From Planctomycetales bacterium (GTDB lineage: Bacteria; Planctomycetota; Phycisphaerae; SM23-33): a stretch of 6,397 nt of DNA. The notes under the pieces were generated by a model. The model worked only from the letters and a program-made list of their open reading frames with translations. It was not told the DNA's origin and did not search any database. The stretch spans positions 1 through 6,397 of the forward strand of contig JAUVIQ010000175.1 of the NCBI GenBank assembly GCA_030592655.1, written 5' to 3'. Positions 5,169-6,397 of this stretch are shown here, piece by piece. Both the position numbers and the translations under genes were made by a program. Each line of letters opens with the position of its first letter. Position 1 is the first letter of the stretch.

Positions 5169-6397
5169 CATCGCGCCCACTCCCGGAATGGAGCAGGCCG
5201 GCGAAGAAAAAGTGTCCACAGGATGGACAGGCAAGTTGCCGAAGGGGTGGGGATGCTACGATAACACCCCCGCAGAAGTGGGTATTTCCGACAAGATATA
5301 TCACAGCGGAAAATGCAGCGCCTATCTGAAGATCACTACCTTCAAAGGCGACGGCCGCACCCACACCGCCATAACCGTAGGGAAAACCCGAGGCTACGAC
5401 AGCCCCGACGCTATCCCCGTCAAGCCCAATACGAAGTATCACTATTCCTTCTACATCAAAGGAGTAGGCTTTACCCGAAAGATAGTCGTCAACCCGTGGG
5501 GCTTCAAGGCCGACGGCTCCGGTCGAGACCGGGATTTCCCTTCTATACAACTGGTTCCGACGGGAAAGTGGACGCATTACGTCGGTTCGTTCACCACCAA
5601 GGCGGAAACCGGACGGGTCGTATTGATGTTCAAGTTCTACGGTATGAAGGACAAGGACGTTAAACCCGGCGCGGTATTCTTCATCGACGACGTCTATCTG
5701 GGCACCAGCGAATCAGCCGCGAAGGCCGAAGTCCCCGCCGCCGGGACAGACGCTGCAGTACCGGTCATAAAATCGCCCGAAGAAATCAAACTACCCCCCG
5801 GCACGCTCGTCGGATACAAGCCGGTCAAGCCCGGAACCGTCCGAATCTGGGACACGAATAAAAGGTACACTCTAAAACGCCCCGCCAGTCGGGTCTGGGA
5901 AAATAGACCCAAGTGGTCGCCCGTCCCCTACGGGAAGACCGACTACAAGCCACGCGGCGACCTGATACTCGAAAACGATTACTTCTTCCTGTTCTGCTTC
6001 ACGAATAAGGGCGATGCCATCAGCCTCATGGCCAAGTTGGCGGACAGCAAGGGCGGCATCGTCGATAACGAGATATACAAGATCTTCCAGACCAAAAGGG
6101 GCACCCGCAATTTCGGACACGGTACGATCGGCGACCCGAAGATATTGAAATACACCGAAAAAGAGGTAATCATCAAGCACTCCGGAAAATCAAGGAAAGC
6201 CGACCGGCCGGTTACGACAACCTATCGCATTCAGGGCGAAAAGTGCTGGCTTGAGGTCAAACCCGTCAACTACGTCAACCAGCAGGGATTGCACGGGAAA
6301 AACCGCATCTGCGCATTCCTCAACAGCAAGTCCGATGAACACATCCTGGACGGAAAGAGAGCCACCTGGCCCGGCCACAGCAACAACCGCCACGCCA
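5074..6397 (+). CDS. Exported protein with CBM4/9-like module, second tandem paralog (partial, 3' end beyond window)
   Basis: 441 codons are visible and the frame is open at the window end. Residues 1-24 are a signal peptide nearly identical to that of the preceding gene. Residues 50-210 form an extra domain absent from the first paralog. It has GWTGKLPKGWG (50-60), cysteines C61 and C81, KPNTKYHYSFYIKG (117-130), TGKWTHYVGSFTT (163-175) and a closing FFIDDVYLGT (202-211). This layout (a Y-x-F-S-F-Y-x-K-G strand, GKWTHY, then IDDVYL) is typical of galactose-binding-like beta-sandwiches such as CBM4/9, so carbohydrate binding is likely but unproven. An Ala/Pro-rich linker (212-246) leads to the shared module from residue 247 (GYKPVKPGTVRIWDTN), with the paired cysteines C391 and C413. 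By analogy with the first paralog, about 220 more residues would follow outside the window. The catalytic role, if any, is unknown. The 123-bp gap after the preceding gene includes the duplicated leader. Confidence 0.85.
   Translation, partial: MSKVRVASVLLAVMVLAFPAFGLAADERKATNIAPTPGMEQAGEEKVSTGWTGKLPKGWGCYDNTPAEVGISDKIYHSGKCSAYLKITTFKGDGRTHTAITVGKTRGYDSPDAIPVKPNTKYHYSFYIKGVGFTRKIVVNPWGFKADGSGRDRDFPSIQLVPTGKWTHYVGSFTTKAETGRVVLMFKFYGMKDKDVKPGAVFFIDDVYLGTSESAAKAEVPAAGTDAAVPVIKSPEEIKLPPGTLVGYKPVKPGTVRIWDTNKRYTLKRPASRVWENRPKWSPVPYGKTDYKPRGDLILENDYFFLFCFTNKGDAISLMAKLADSKGGIVDNEIYKIFQTKRGTRNFGHGTIGDPKILKYTEKEVIIKHSGKSRKADRPVTTTYRIQGEKCWLEVKPVNYVNQQGLHGKNRICAFLNSKSDEHILDGKRATWPGHSNNRHA
5812..6397 (+). 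repeat. Duplicated shared-module coding region, copy 2 (cut by window end)
   Basis: Matches 3691-4282. The offset between copies shifts from 2121 to 2115 across the block because of in-frame gaps. The match is still strong at the last base of the window, so the duplication continues beyond it. Confidence 0.88.

Noticed and set aside
1..6397. Defence system, phage, transposon or CRISPR locus.
   Set aside because: No transposase, integrase, nuclease or methylase motifs, terminal inverted repeats or spaced repeats were seen. The only repeats are the tandem gene duplication.

Overview
The window looks like chromosomal DNA from a Gram-negative bacterium. It is probably a planctomycete or another PVC-group organism, although no rRNA or other taxonomic marker is present. 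The supporting evidence is: a CMP-Kdo synthetase gene (kdsB), which implies Kdo-containing LPS; a DUF1844 protein, a family common in Planctomycetes and deltaproteobacteria; a URO-D-superfamily protein of the divergent type that is plentiful in Planctomycetes and Lentisphaerae; and large exported proteins of unknown family, one with a carbohydrate-binding-like module. The phylum call is inference.

Layout. Positions 1-1702 (minus strand) hold a two-gene unit: a uroporphyrinogen-decarboxylase-superfamily gene (560-1702) followed 46 bp downstream by the 5' part of an NAD kinase gene (nadK, 1-513, cut by the window edge). A 106-bp divergent intergenic region (1703-1808) separates this unit from the plus-strand genes. 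Those are kdsB (1809-2534), a small DUF1844 gene (2608-3015) and a small lipoprotein gene (3018-3413). The lipoprotein gene starts 2 bp after the DUF1844 stop, so these two are almost certainly translationally coupled.

Positions 3414-6397 hold the most interesting part: two tandem paralogous genes for exported proteins of unrecognised family (3559-4950 complete; 5074 to beyond the window end). The duplication covers the 5' leader and ribosome-binding region, the signal peptide, and a module of about 195 residues that is about 71% identical by my hand alignment. Between the signal peptide and this shared module, the second gene carries an extra segment of about 195 residues. It resembles a CBM4/9-type galactose-binding-like beta-sandwich and is followed by an Ala/Pro-rich linker. 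This reads as a tandem duplication followed by gain (or loss) of a domain.

Working together: nadK, kdsB and the URO-D-like gene are metabolic or housekeeping genes with no evident pathway link. DUF1844 and the lipoprotein form a small co-translated pair of unknown role. The tandem exported proteins probably act outside the cytoplasm, possibly on or near polysaccharide, and may share regulation through their duplicated leaders. I saw no tRNA, rRNA, CRISPR array, insertion sequence or convincing intrinsic terminator.
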